64,000 bases of DNA. It comes from Fasciola hepatica. Lineage: Eukaryota; Platyhelminthes; Trematoda; Plagiorchiida; Fasciolidae. Shown here piece after piece: positions 47,601-60,299 of the stretch. The position numbers and the translations under genes are program-made. The notes under the pieces are model-generated. The model saw only the letters and a list, made by a program, of their open reading frames with translations, did no database searches and was not told the DNA's origin. Location: the NCBI GenBank assembly GCA_948099385.1, contig CANUEZ040000140.1, forward strand, positions 2,604,001-2,668,000, read 5' to 3'. Position 1 is the stretch's first letter. The number at the start of each line of letters is the position of its first letter.

Positions 47601-47869
47601 CTTTCGGTTATGTGAAAGTTGGATAAATACAGAATCGCTTGGACACGAAGAAATTCACCTACGGCATGCGAAAAAGTGAACTCCGGCTAAGAAGATTTAC
47701 TGCGGAAAAGAAATTTATTCCAAATTCTGGAGGAAGTAAGGAGAAAATCTTTGAACGTGGAACCATCTTAACAGGGGGTGTAATAGTGTTATGCCGTCTG
47801 TTACGAAGTAAATATTTAGTGTCCGGGGAGACGCGTAGTTGGTTTGAGGAATAAGGCTGCTTAACCATC
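44601..47869. other. Unassigned, purine-rich plus strand
   Basis: 3.3 kb rich in A and G on the plus strand, with mostly short frames. A 203-codon minus-strand frame (45240-44629) ends with LTTDDEMMLAISSNTRE, faintly like the start of the LINE RT (LTxDDVxxAI..L), but the remaining text does not support it. No other motif was seen. Confidence 0.3.
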
Positions 47870-49300
47870 ATTTTGTGCCGGAAGACCAGATTGAGCTTGA
47901 AGCGGTGTGGCCATAACGGTTCGACTCTGAGATACGAGCACAGTTCTCTTTAGTTCACCTTGTCGACCATTCAGTGGGCTGCTTTGTGAATCTTCTCCAA
48001 ATAGATATAACAATAATCCTATCACAGTTCTGTACGCTAAGGAAGATAATGAAACAATATTCGGGAAGGGGTCAGGTATGTGTTTTGTGCACATGAGGAG
48101 TGCATTCTTCAAGCTCAAATGATCTGAACAGAAGACCGAGACCCCTTCTAGCATTCGTGATAGGGAAGAGCGCGTGTGTGGAGAAGTTAAAAGAACAAGA
48201 ATGATTTACCCCAAGGTTTCTCACCCAGGGCCGACTGTTGACGGGCCATCCGCAGGTGCGTGAGAAATTTGAGGGATTCCGACATTTGTGAGAAAAAAAT
48301 ACTTGTTGGCGGAAAGTTTCATCGCTCAGGCTCAGCATCACTCATCAAGAGCATTTAAGCAGCGGAGGTGTTAAAATTTGTTGAAATGTGGTAAGCAGAC
48401 GAAATAGGGTAAACCGTTTAAGTGTCGTCCGCAACCAAGAACGGCATGCTATCAGGTTTTGTCGGAAATATTCCATTTTTGTTCAGCTGAAAAGGAGGGT
48501 GTTCTAAAAGACTGCCCTGATTGGCACCGCCTCCAACAAACCTGGTACTAAAAGTGTACCCTTTATTCAAGACAACCTGGAAACCAATGGACAGGCAAGA
48601 CGGGAACCGAAAATGTAACGGTCTGACAACGTCAAGCTAGAGCGAGGTACGCGATCAAGTGCCCCAAGTAAATCACGGTAAATAACAACGGAAGATTCCT
48701 CTCTTTCATCTGAATTAGCGACGAGACTGAGAAAATCATACCGAAAAGTCCTAGAGAAACATGGAAAAAAGAATCCATGTTGTCCGTCAGCATTGACATT
48801 GAGGGTCATCATGTGGTTAATGATGTTCTTTTACTGTTTTTTCCGCCGTCACCGATGAAATGGAGATATGGAGCGAAGGGCGATAAAGTTCTTTTCTGCG
48901 AATGGGGGCCACTAACGAAAGCTTCCATTTGACTAGCGCAGTGCTACCATCAGGAGAAAAGTGAAGAGGTTTAGTGGCCAAAAGGGAGAGATAGATACCG
49001 CCATTGACGGGAGCAGGCGTGGTGGGCTACCTGGGCCTATTCGGGATAAGGGTCTGCTATTAGGCCTTTCCTGAGCAATGCACATAGCATCAGACGGTAA
49101 AGCAGAGAGGGAAGAGTCCGTGACGGAAAGATTTTGGAGAGGTAATGCCAGCGGCGAGGGCCACGGCTGAGGAGAAAGAGGCGTTGAAGGCTGTGGCCAT
49201 GCAAGTTGGGGAGATGTTTATTAATTTGTACTGTAATGTATCGCATTGTATTAAAGACTGTAGCAGGTTAGCGAAAACTCACAATTCAGCCAAAAGGAGG
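47870..49300 (-). pseudogene. Degenerate LINE RT, copy 7
   Basis: Minus strand. The frame 48812-48567 reads ADGQHGFFFPCFSRTFRYDF then SVVIYRDLLGALDRVPRSSL. These match the RT blocks QHGFxxxRSCxTNLLxF and VDVIYLDFxKAFDRVPHxxL; the Asp after Y-R is present, while K-A-F is altered. Frame 48341-48072 has WVRNLGVNHSCSFNFSTHA and NARRGLGLLFRSF, matching the RDLGVxxxxxLxFSxH ... KARxxLGLLxRSF block near the RT C-terminus. The F/YADD segment between them is unreadable, with stops around 48550-48350. ALLRKGLIADPYPE at about 49085-49045 may be the fingers. The element directly follows another minus-strand LINE, head-to-tail. Confidence 0.75.
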
Positions 49301-49562
49301 AAAACTAATTGATGACAGTTTGAAACACGCATTAGAAATAAGCTCTTCTGAAACGGAACTGGTTCGGCCACGGAGATTAGTGCGAAGTTCCTCTGTGACT
49401 TATATTTTGTCAACCAGAAAACGTGCCAAGCAAGACACTGTAGAACCACGATAACCATTCGTGCAGGATGGGATACGATTAAATTCCGAACTTGTGGAGC
49501 GATGAGAACTCCATGCAAGTAAGTCACGGTGCAGAGAATGGGGGGGGGTCCGCAAGAATATT

Positions 49563-51910
49563 CTAGGTGAATATTTCGCCGGCTGTTATATGCAAACCAC
49601 AAACTGTGGCGATAAGACAGAGCGTGGAAAGCAAGGAGGCACAACTGATAGCGGCTAGACCATGGCTTGGGATGATGATATCTTTCTTAAGTAGACCAAA
49701 ATAGTTTACGGGAGAGCAGTGGAGTAAGAACGGTGGAACACACCGGTGAACAAAAAATGGCAGAATATGTGGCATCAAGCTGCCCAAGTCTAGGAATTCG
49801 GAAAGACAGTCTACGGAGTTTTTCACACAATCAAAAATGTGAGAAGACCACTGTAAATCGGCGCTGATTGTGACGCCCAAGTATTTGACAGAGTCAGCCC
49901 TGGAAATTGGGACTTCGTTGACGACTGATTGCTCACTGGGGTAGGAGGAACGAGAAGGGAAGTAAGTACACTCAAAAAGTTTGAAAGCGTTGAGATGTGG
50001 TTTAGAATGGGACGAAAAATTCTGAATATTATATAAGTTCTCGAAAGAAGAGTCGGAGTCACCTTGATTGGAGATAAGTTGGCAGAAGACGGCATCACCA
50101 GGATACTTAAAACTTTGCGCAGGTGGCACAGTGGTCAAGTCGCTGGTGTACTCGGTGAAGAGAATGAGGGAAAGCGAGGCACCCTGAAGAACACCTGAGT
50201 TTTCAGTCAAAGGAATCGGTAAACCCGTAACAACTCTGGTACGTTAAGCTCTGTTGGAAAGGTAATCTTTCAGACGCAAGAGTAAAATGTGGGACGACCA
50301 AACTTACTACTTCTGAAGAAGTAGAGAACGGAGAACCCTATTGAATGCGGGAAACAGTTAAGGAAAATACATCAGACGTAATTCATGGAACGATTGAAGT
50401 TGTTTGAAATGAAATGGCAAACTGAAGCAACTGCATCCAGAGTGCATCTGATGGGTTTGCGTCCAAACTGATAGGAGTCACCTGAAACGGCAAGAGAGGA
50501 AGGCAGCCGACTCAGAATAGCCATCTCGGTTCACTTGTGTCCGGGGGTAGTGATGATTATGGCACGGAATCATTTTGACAAAATGTTAGACATCATTGGG
50601 CAATGATGTCGCGGGTTTCTAGGAGGCAGGAACGGCCACAGCATCAACGGTTTTACTGACGAGAGAAGTTTTGATTCCGCACGGCTAAAGTGCTCCAAAT
50701 TTGGGAAGGTTTGTAGACTTCTTCCGAGAAAACGCCCCATAATTAAGGAAACAGAGGGAAAGTAGGATGGTCGGGTATCCGATGGAGGAAGAACAGCCTC
50801 GGTTTTCATGCTGTTATCATCTATGCCGTAGTCTTTTGATCGGGCCTGTTGCTCACATACGAGCCGGACTCCTCGACAGAGAAGCTTGTTATTGGTTGCA
50901 CGAAAGCACTGGATGGGAAGTGTCTTATTCCGCCGTCGAATCTTGTTTGACCGGGATGGAGTACCTTTTCACCGAAGCCTGATCGTGTGGCTTGTAGGCA
51001 AGTTTTTGCTTTCTCAGAGATTTTAGCAATAGAGAGGCTGTTCTGCCGTTGTTTACAATACAGCCTCCATGGGGCAACACAAATCAAATACCCCTCTCGG
51101 AGTCTTTGTAAAAAGGTCTAGCAGGCAAGGAGAGCAATCGAAGGAAAACCACGAAGTAACAATGAAAAAGGATCTCTAAATGAGGGCAGTGTTTGGGGGG
51201 GGCCCGATTTATAGGGGTTATCTTTAGTTGTTTTGTCCCGAAGAGTGACCAGTGGGCCGAACGCAAATGAACTTTGGATCTGATGAAAATGAGGGCATAA
51301 TCACTCGTTGAAACAGTAGCTTTCAGTTTCAAGTGAAAAAGATCGGGAAGGTTTGTGGAAATATTGTCTAGAACAGCTTTCCCTCCAGTTGGGATAAGAC
51401 AGAGGTCACTTAAACCAAAATCAATTGAGGGATACGTAGGCGCACGAATAAACTCCCCAGCAACAAAGCAAAAACGGTCAGACTGTGATGAAACCAGGAC
51501 AAGTATGAATGTGTCGAAGAACATGTCTATGTTCTCTTAGGAACAGAAAGGGGCTACATAAAGGTTACTGATCACAGAGTCTCGAAAAGGCGAGAATTTA
51601 GGGTGACATTTAACAGCTTTGCAGTCAACGTCATTACAAGAGGATGTAAAGCTTTAGACTTTTGGATTTGATACAAGCAACCAAACCACCACCTGTCTTC
51701 GTCTTGCACCGTTTCCTGCATTGACAAAAGCACTCAAAGTTCTCAAGGAGTACGAGATCGTCATCAAAACTTTCATCCAACCACGACTCTTGGATACAGG
51801 TTACACGGATATTTGTGTCAATCCAAGGGTTCCAGGCTTTGGTTAGAAAACACATCTTTCTAAACAGAGACCGAATGTTGGCACTGGCCAATGTGGGAAC
51901 TGTTATCTCC
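49563..51910 (-). pseudogene. Degenerate LINE, endonuclease to RT C-terminus, copy 8
   Basis: Minus strand. Endonuclease start (51891-51634): ANIRSLFRK, CIQESWLDESF and TKTGGGLVACIKS, equal to the NIRSL, ESWL and GGG boxes. Endonuclease end (51524-51084): FVAGEFIRAPTYPSIDFG for GDFN, then AVLDNISTNLPDLF and STSDYALI, where SDH has become SDY. RT fingers at about 50520-50400 show QFGRKPIRCTLDAV. A partly readable FLN-C then S-IGF stretch stands for the LDFSSAFN box. The 215-codon frame 50210-49563 has GVLQGASLSLILFTEYTSDL, FKYPGDAVFCQL (Y-A-D-D changed to Y-P-G-D) and SVKYLGVTISADLQWSSHI. SSAFN, YTSDL and KYLGV recall CR1-type LINEs. About 2.35 kb, close to a full ORF2 in content. Confidence 0.85.
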
Positions 51911-52699
51911 CTCGGCGTTGTGCGACTAAGGACAGTCTGCCAACCAGCTAGCTTGCCTTTCCTAGTCCAACTTTATCCTTGGTAGCTTTCATGAAACCGA
52001 GTAAAGGATAACGTAGCGCAACATATTGCGTCTCTAATCCGAGCGAATGATTCTTCAGAGTGACGAGTGAAGAGTGTTTTAATTTGACGCTGAGAATAAT
52101 TCCAAGGAGATATTGATTAACCTCACAAATAAAAGTAGCGCAGCGAATTGTGAGGCGCACTTCAAGCCAATGACATTCGCGACGGATAGACATAGCCATA
52201 AGCTGGGAGTCAGTTTTATGTCAGCTGTTCTAGGCTCACGCAGCATAGAAAGCAAATGAGATTAACCTGTGTAGCTGCATGCTTTAGCCCCCTGGTTATG
52301 GAATCTTGTTGCATCCTGTCTTCGAAAAAGTACAAGGAAAAGGTTTGCTTGATTGGACGTTGAGAATTTATCAGAATTATGTAGCTGTCTAAAGCTTTTG
52401 TATGACTTCTTTTGGAGTGATGGAACAATAAACGTTTTTAGGTAGAGCCTGAGAAGCATGAAGTAATCTGTTTTCACGACGGCTAAACAAGAGTGAACAT
52501 ATGCCTAGCTCTCTGAGGGTCATGAGTGAGTATGTAATCACCCCGAAACCCGTTGGCGAATCGTTGTGTTCGGTGAAATCGAGTTTTTTCATCAAAATTT
52601 ACTGCTGGTTGGGCTTTTGGGATTGGGATAGCTACTAGGGGGCAATTGGCGGATGACGGTTTTGTGGTCACCACCAAAAAGGGTTTTTCACTGATGCGT

Positions 52700-53050
52700 T
52701 AATAGGAGGAATTCGTAAGCAAATAGTAGACCTAGAACATTCCCCTCTCTGATGGGTTAGGAAGAGTGTCCATCCATCGATGTGAACGCCAGTAATAAAG
52801 GCCCTAAGACAGGAGGAAGCCGAAAGGGTGCGTCAACAAAAATGGGAAAAATTGAAGTTGCCGGCAACCAGCTCGTCCCTGAGAGAATGAAAATGAGAAA
52901 TTCAAACGAGTTATTAGGGAGCGGAAGCAAAGGATAAGGAGAATAAGGCAAGCGACACACAGCCAGTGTAAAGCACGGCTTTTTGGAGGCTGATAGTGAA
53001 CCGTAGTGAACCGGGAATAGAATCAAGCGCATTGTTCAAACGGAAGGTCG
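52700..53050 (-). pseudogene. LINE endonuclease scrap
   Basis: On the minus strand, around 52900-52840, the sequence RDELVAGNFNFSHF resembles the endonuclease GDFNxPxIxW box (G-D changed to G-N). It sits just upstream, in minus-strand sense, of the better LINE that starts at 51.91 kb, but the two endonuclease copies cannot belong to one element. No SDH or linker follows in a readable frame. Support is one motif only. Confidence 0.4.
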
Positions 53051-53059
53051 TGGTGCAGA

Positions 53060-56000
53060 TTTTCTTAATACAAGCTAGGCATCAACCACTGGATGAGTTT
53101 AGCCTACTAGTTCTTAGTAGATTTACTCATCAGGGATACTTGGTAATACAGAGTAGTCTGAAGCTGCCTAATTTCCTCTATAAAACGATAGTGGCAATAG
53201 TAAGAATAATCGTTTATTTCCGAGCGGCCTGAGGCATACTCGACATGTGACCAAATTTCACAAGAAATATAAATGACAAACACTTCGTGAAAACGTAGCA
53301 AAACGTATGACAAACGTGGGACTGGGAGACTGAAGGGAGAGAAAATTGGGATGAATGCATGATAAAAGTAAACACACCAAAGAATAATGGGGGAGTAGTT
53401 AGATGAAACCGTAGAGGGCTTCAAATGAATTCCCGATGAATCTCAAAGTCAGGGCCGGCTGGTGGGGATAGCTGAGGGTTGGGGGTTTTGCATAAGAGAG
53501 ACTCGAGCTCGGTTGGAGTAACTGTGGTAACGAAACACGGTGAAGAACAAATTGGTCTGCGAGGAAGAGGAATGGATAGCAACGAAGCTTTGGTGCAATG
53601 CGATAAATAGTCAGTGTCAGTGTACAAAAAGCAAAGTAAAGCATGAAGCAGGCGATGAGGGTCATGAAAGGCGGGTCACACAGGAAAAAGGTTTTGGGAG
53701 GTTTGGTATACCTTGGCTGCAAGAAGCCGATCTTTCAAGAGTGGAAGCATACCAGAAGAGGCAACCAGATGGTGGCGAGGGAGACGACCGGTGACGAACT
53801 GGAGAGTGCAGAGCAACTACATGTAAATAAATAAATACACATGGAGTGGAACAGCGGAGTGCCATAACATGGGAAGGGCAGCAATCGCAAGAAGCAAGCA
53901 GGGTTAAATAAGAAGGTTTGCCATCACTTGGGAAAGTTCTGATATATCGTCTTCCATATGATGATGGAGAAAAATGACCCTATAAGCTCAGAGACGATTA
54001 GGCATGTAGGGAACAGTCCACGAATGAGCGAAGATGAAGGAGGTTATCTTGGAAAACAGGTAAGAGTGAATTAAATTATTTGCTTAGAGCAGGAGCATAG
54101 TGTGATGACTGTCAAAAACCTTTGAAGTATTATTAAATGGAAGTGCATCATGTGGTAGGAGGATGATGCCGATTAGAATGACTAGAGAAAGCAGCGAAAG
54201 CAGTTACAAGGCCATCGGAATATTGAAGATATTCAGTAAAAAAAGGCAACTTGAAAGTGAGACGAACCGTTTTGCAAAGATTCAACGGTTGTGAAGGCGA
54301 GATCAAGTTACGGCAGACCAAATGGTTTGCGACTGTACGTGAAAATCATCACTTAACTTTGTCTTTACACTAAGTGGAACGTAGAAAAAAAGAGCCTCCT
54401 GAAAGCGCAGAGGAAGTGCATGCGACGAGCTATGTTCGAAACAGGGGACGAGAAATTTGACCAATGAGGAGCGCGTAAGAGATGACCAATCAGATCGTAT
54501 TGCAACTGGTGAAAACAATGGACGCCGAGGAAGAAAATAAATGCTAGGTAGAGTAGGCCCGTGGTGAAACAAAAGGTACGAGAAGTATATTTGCAGCGGA
54601 ATCGGGGCGACGGAGCTGGGAAGCCGCGTGCCTGAAGGCAGTTGCACATGCCGACTAAGCCGAAAGAAGCCAGTCGAGGCACTTAATAAAGGGAAGATCC
54701 ACAGGGAGTTTTGGAGCCATGCGAAGAATAAACGGTAGCCATGGATGGATGATAAATGTGGCTTTAGGAGAAGCAAAATTGGAAACTGCGGTTTCTAGTG
54801 TGGGGATGTGGCAGGGGTAAGTATGAGGGTGGTATGTAATGACGTGACGCGTGAGCAGGGAGGACGAGGAGGGGTTTGGCAAAATGGTAGCAGAGAGTTA
54901 TAGGAATGCGGTCAGTGGGGTGTATGAATATAGAGTGGAAGCAACGGAATAGAGAGTTGGACTCGGCAAGGAAGATAAAGGTAGAAAAGAAAATACCAAC
55001 GGACATGGGCAGAAAAAAGCGATAAGGGCATTAGCGAGATCGCACCGTGGGAGCTCTCCTTATGAGAAACGATAGGAGAAAGTATAAAATAGGCAGGTGT
55101 GCCAACCATTGCAAAAAGAAGAGAATGGAAAGTGGCAGAAGTGTTGGCAAGAACGACAGGTGAGCATGCGGTGACAGAACAAGGACGTTGGAGGCATGCT
55201 ATCCGCAGCCTACAGTAATGGATGCAGCAGGGCGAGCAGAGACAGAGGGTGGAAATCAAAATCGGTGATAGATGGTGAGGCTAGCCGTGCGCTAGACTCT
55301 ATACCTGAAGAACACTTCATGAAGTAGACAAGAAGCGTGGTACAGCATCATAGACGAGCTCGCTCGTCATTGCAGGCGGCCTTCAAGCTCGGTTTGAACC
55401 GGCAGAAGCAGTGGATTTGAGAGCACCCCACACCGTCGGGATTGGCTCAAGGGATCTCTAGCGATTACACAGAGGAGGAGTACCCACAGGAACGGCATAT
55501 GATCCAGGATCGACTGACCCTGAACAATAGAGTCAGCAGGAACGTTGTTTGGCAAATGGCCATATAACACAATTTACCAGATGTGTCCACCAGGGAAGTG
55601 CTCAGTACAGTATCCGAAGTGGTTGACCGCCACTGATGAACACAAGAAAAGGAAAAGAGATAAACGAACACAGTCTGGGTATGCCCCAGCTCAGGATCAA
55701 CCAGTACCGGAGAGTAAAAGATTAAAAGAGGCGTAACAAGAACTCATCGATGCAATGGGTCCCCAGAACAGGCTGAAGGGCAGTAGGGTGTGTAAAGGGC
55801 CACATCTTTTACTGACATAGATACAGTCAGTGGGAAACAGTGAACGAGTCAATTTTACGGTGCGAGATAAAAGGAGACGGTCGCAGCCAGGAGGAAAGTA
55901 TAAGGGAAGGTGAGCATGGAGCGGGCTTCTGGTACTAAAAAAGGAAGATTAGTTCACGGCAGACCGGTAATGACGACGTTCGTAGTTTGTGATTCTAGGG

Positions 56001-56250
56001 AGAAGAAAGTAGTTGCGCATGGAATATAGGTATTGGCGGATGACGACGAGGTAATGGGGTTACAGAGTAAGGCCTCCTTCGAAGTCCACATAAAGGAAGA
56101 GGTTCTCTTTGGCCAGCAGTGTAGCACTGGGGACAGCTAAGTAGAGAAGAATTGCATTCCTAAAAGCATACGGTCAAGAGGCCTTCCGTTTACTAAGGCG
56201 AAGCTTACCCCAGGTTCTAGAAAAGGCCAACAAGAGGAATCGGAACTTAA
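53060..56250. other. Unassigned, strongly purine-rich plus strand
   Basis: Long A/G-rich stretches give Ser/Pro/Leu/Phe-rich open frames on the minus strand (54776-54303 of 157 codons, 55259-54912 of 115 codons) with no motif. The composition resembles untranslated or ORF1-free parts of the neighbouring minus-strand LINEs. I could not identify an endonuclease or RT block here. Confidence 0.35.
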
Positions 56251-56258
56251 GGTCGAGG

Positions 56259-59000
56259 CTAGAATGAGGGACAGATAGAGAAAAGGCACGTTGACGAAAG
56301 GAGATAAGAGCAGGGGGCAGCAAATGAGATACGATAGTAAGTGTAGACTTGGTTGTGGATAAGCTCTAGGAAGAAGACCAGGTTGGGCCTCATGCGGTGA
56401 GTCCACAGAAGCTCAATATGCACAAGCCCATGGCTTTGGCGGTATGTTGGTGTTAAGGAAACTCCCAACAGCATTTTTAGAAAAGCGGGCTGAACACTCT
56501 GAAGAGGTTTTATGAAAGATTGTGGCCATTGGGTGAAAGTAATTGGGCTTCTCTCCATGAGTGGCCTTGCATTTGAGAGACATATGGAGCTGTGACTGGT
56601 TGGGAAGTAAGTAACATTGATGTATCAGACCCAGGGTTTGCGATTTGGAACGATGACTGTTCCGGGAAAATGAAGAAACAGGAGTAAATTATGTAACGAT
56701 CGGCCGTGGAAAGTCCTTCAAAGTGGACTATACCACCGTAGTTTTGTGAAATTACTCACGTGTTATCTGGGTGTTTCGTACAGCTAACGTTTCCGTGAAA
56801 AATCCTTTGTCCACTCGTTGCAACGAGCCGCTTTTTCATATCTTATCCTTGACCTACTTGACTCACGGGCTTTCCTGCCGCAAGCCATGAACTTGGTTCT
56901 CCTTTCTGAGTTCGTGTGACCGAAAATTTGAGGTTCGTGTATATTTCATGATGTTTCCCATTCAATAATTCATTATTGTAGAATTTATGGATCAGTCTTG
57001 AATTGGTTTTAGGAGTCCTACGAATGTGGCCGGTTACTGCTTGAAGCTGGTTGTAGCAAATGCCAAGATCACTAACAGTGGGGTGCCTGTAGATGGAAAG
57101 GCCGTTCAGATTACCTAGACCGGGCGGTTCAGCGCATTTGTAAGGTAAAAGGAAGATTTTCTCTGTAGGGAATTTCGTGAAACACGAGGTTCTCCAGGTC
57201 TGGAGAGAGGACAGGTCCCACAATATGATGCATAGGGTCGTGTATAGGTCATTAAGGTGGAAACGGTATACTATTTTCATATCACCGGCAAAAAGCAATG
57301 AAGGGCCGTGGCAAATAGACGAGAAAACATCACTGATATAAATGAGGGATAGTAATGGGCCAAAGACGTTGCCTTGGAGGGCGCCACTAGTAATGGGTTT
57401 GGCAGAACAAAACTGGCCAACAACTTACACAGTCTGTGGTCTGTGAGAGAGATCTGTGAACAACCAGAAGAGAAGCTGATCCGTTTTACAAAAGATCGGG
57501 TTTTGGCTACCACTTGCATGGGAAGAACACGATCAAAAGCCTCGGATATATAAAACATGAATAGTACGTGGTTGCTGGCGTCAATTGCAGACGGTATGGC
57601 ATAAAGAAAGTCCACCTGCCAGCAGAAGCAGGAGTAGGAGCTCAGAAGACCACTCTGACCGGGGTTCCGCAGGTTGTTAGATAAAAGATAGCTGACATCT
57701 TGTCTTTTTGCTAACTGTTCTCATTATTTTGTAGAAAACTGGTTGTGAATAATTGGCCGATAGTTATCCAGGTCGTGTAATGCCTCCTTTCTGGGTGAAA
57801 CTAGGAGTTTTCCACTGAGGGTGGAGGAGGCAGCGGAGTAATGAGGTTGTTTGCACATAAAGCAATAAATAAGATAACTCGGGGCAGCATAAATAAAGAC
57901 GATTTGGGGGAGACCACCTGAGCCCAGTTTCCGTAAAGGTTCACCAGAGGAAACAAATTTAGTAATCTCTAGATGAATAAAGGGAATCGGAAGAAGAAAG
58001 GCTGGGGTGCGGAAATGAATGGGGGAGATGGGACACCAGGGCTGTCTATAAAGGCGAAACAGAAGTGACCACTGAAGGCTTAGAAATATACGCTAGGATA
58101 TTAGCGGTAGACGAGCCACAGATGGGGAATTTGGGCTAGGCAAGAGTGGAGCGAGAGGACCTTTTGCTAAACAGATTGGACTGGTGGGCAGTTATTTTGG
58201 GGTGCACCAAAGCAGTGACTCTTGTCTCCCTGGGTGCTATTCCTTCATACGACACAGCTTCAGTTGCGACTGGTCGATGCGCAGGGGAATTTTGAGGCCC
58301 TGTTTTAACAAAGGCAAGTTGCAGCTTAGCTTGCTTATACCCTAAATGTGACAGGGGGATTGACGGTGCCTGGGGCGTGAACCAGTAAGGGAATTAGAGG
58401 CCCTCAAGTAGTGCAGGTGCTTGGGGTGGAAAGAGTTGACATCAATGAACGAATCGGGGAAAGGATTGTCTTTGATACTAAGGGCCAGTGATTTAAGCGG
58501 TGGGATGCTGGATCAGTGGACAGAGGATTGACTGGGATGGGAATAGCTGAAGCAAATAAATTTACACGGAACACTACTGTGGCCAGTGCTCGAGAAGTGG
58601 TCAGTGACCTGAGTAGTGGTGTCCGGAATACCGATGGAGAACTCCAGGCCCAATAAGCAGTTTTCCCCTGTTTGGCAGGAAATATTTTGGGCCCACCCAC
58701 CAAGAATGGTACAGAATAGGGCAGAAGGGCCAGTGTGAATGAACCAGCAGATGAGAGAAAGGTTAAAGCCACCGGTAAATAATTTTTTCACTGGTAGGAT
58801 GGTCACCTGCAGCATTATAGACATCCGAGACAGATCTTATTTTTGAGAAGTCCAGACCCAAAGAGAAGTAGAAGCAACCAAGTAAGTGACCTTAGTCGAA
58901 AGCGTGAATGAGTAACCATACTGGTCGTCAATGAGGGCGAGAGAAGGACGGTCAGTAACACTAGCGCGAATAGTGCATTTGAGAATGGTTAAGCAGCCAC
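56259..59000 (-). pseudogene. Degenerate LINE, endonuclease to RT C-terminus, copy 9
   Basis: Minus strand. The endonuclease at about 58790-58560 has VKKLFTGGFNLSLICW (GDFN changed to GGFN), then VTDHFSSTGH, where the closing SDH reads TGH. The RT begins near 57760 with DNYRPI (about 57780) and continues in 57615-57277: VDFLYAIPSAIDAS then ISEAFDRVLPM, matching LDFSKAFDRVPH. QFCSAKPITSGALQGNVFGP at about 57420-57360 matches the SGVPQGSVLGP box. LLFAGDMKIVY at 57300-57268 has FADD changed to FAGD. Frame 56558-56259 ends the RT with VQPAFLKMLLGVS and RMRPNLVFFLELIHNQV, equal to VQRxFTKxLxGVS and RxxxDLVFxYKxxHxxV. The blocks are in full order over 2.7 kb with about six frameshifts. Confidence 0.85.
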
Positions 59001-59009
59001 CACCAACCT

Positions 59010-60299
59010 TGGACTAGCTAGGGATGGAAAGCCACTGATACCCAGCTGCAAGTGAATTCACGCAAATCGAGCCACGCCTAGCTAGTTCAAACAAATCTCA
59101 AAACCAGAACAAGATTGACTCGTAGCTTTTACGGTACGAGAATGAAATTCACCAAGGTTAGAAGTACGCCCAAATCCCTAGCAAGCGGCCCCGAGGACTC
59201 GTGCCAAACCACCCACCTGTCCCATTTGCAAACTTAACCAATCCCCAAGACACAACTCGCCCCTTTTTATCACATTTTCCGATATATTTCAAAGAGGTCA
59301 CAACGGTAGACAATATTGAGACAGCTCGCCCTCTCTATCGGTCCTACGATTTGCCCACACACCACCGCAGCATACCAATATCCTCACCTTGTAAAGATTC
59401 ATGCATTCCCTATATATTTACATCTAAGAGGCTTCTATATCGCGGCTTTTTGAACTTTCACCATCACATGATCCACCTTCTATAAAGACTATAACGGATA
59501 GTACTTTACCTGTCAATTACTTCACCACTCAACCTCGCAAACGTACTTATCAGTTGTTTGGTGCTTTTTCATATCTGGTATTCCATCCTGGTAAAACCTC
59601 AAAGACCATTTTGATCCTTGTAACTCTCTGGTCATCAGGTTTAGCCCTCCGATAACGATAATCATTACGTAACCACTCACTGGTCGTTTAAATACTCATC
59701 TCCTTTGCAAACCGTGTGTCTGCTATTATCATGGCCACGCGTCAAAAACTGGTCTGTCGCCCAGTTCCCACTTCCATGTTGGTGCATCAAATTTCATTTT
59801 TCTGAAGGTAAACAATTTGCTCAACGATTACATGCATATGTCCGACCACTTCCTCCACCATAAACTAAACAACCTCCCTCTACAAACGAGTCCTTTACCG
59901 GGTACTCAACTGACTTAGCCGATTTTCTGCCGGTAAACTTTACGAGGGTAATCTTTGAAGGAATTTTCTTGTTCTTTGTCAGCAAATTCATTCCTTTCAT
60001 TGTCTGATTTCCAAACCTGAGCCCTTCCACACTCTGCGGAGCGCTTTGACTGATTCACATCTCCCTTGGAAACGTTTTTCCTCAAAGTGAACAAAGTTTT
60101 CGTCAATTCCATTTGGTTCTGTCGTTGGGCGGCGCCTCTTTTTGTATTATTTGAGTAAGAGTCTACTTAATCCAACCACATTCAACCCGACTCGGCCTGC
60201 TTGGCCACCCGAACCTCAGTTCAAATTTTTCGGGCCCCGCCATAAAGAGTAACTCAAATACTTTCCCCCCTACCATATCGAGTGCACATACCTGAATCA
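59010..60299. other. Unassigned; plus strand pyrimidine-rich
   Basis: The left ~190 bp follow the LINE's 5' end; the rest is C/T-rich on the plus strand. A 94-codon frame (59201-59485) and minus-strand frames (60030-59821, 60112-59915) have no motif. Because an ATT-type tail lies at 60365-60396, this may be the body of a plus-strand non-autonomous or decayed element. Confidence 0.3.

Noticed and set aside
54303..55259. Pro/Ser/Leu-rich minus-strand frames as membrane or secreted proteins
   Set aside because: They follow from the A/G-rich composition of the plus strand and show no signal peptide pattern or domain.
59201..59485. 94-codon plus-strand frame as a LINE linker
   Set aside because: A possible YFKEV-like run is too short, and no RT follows it.
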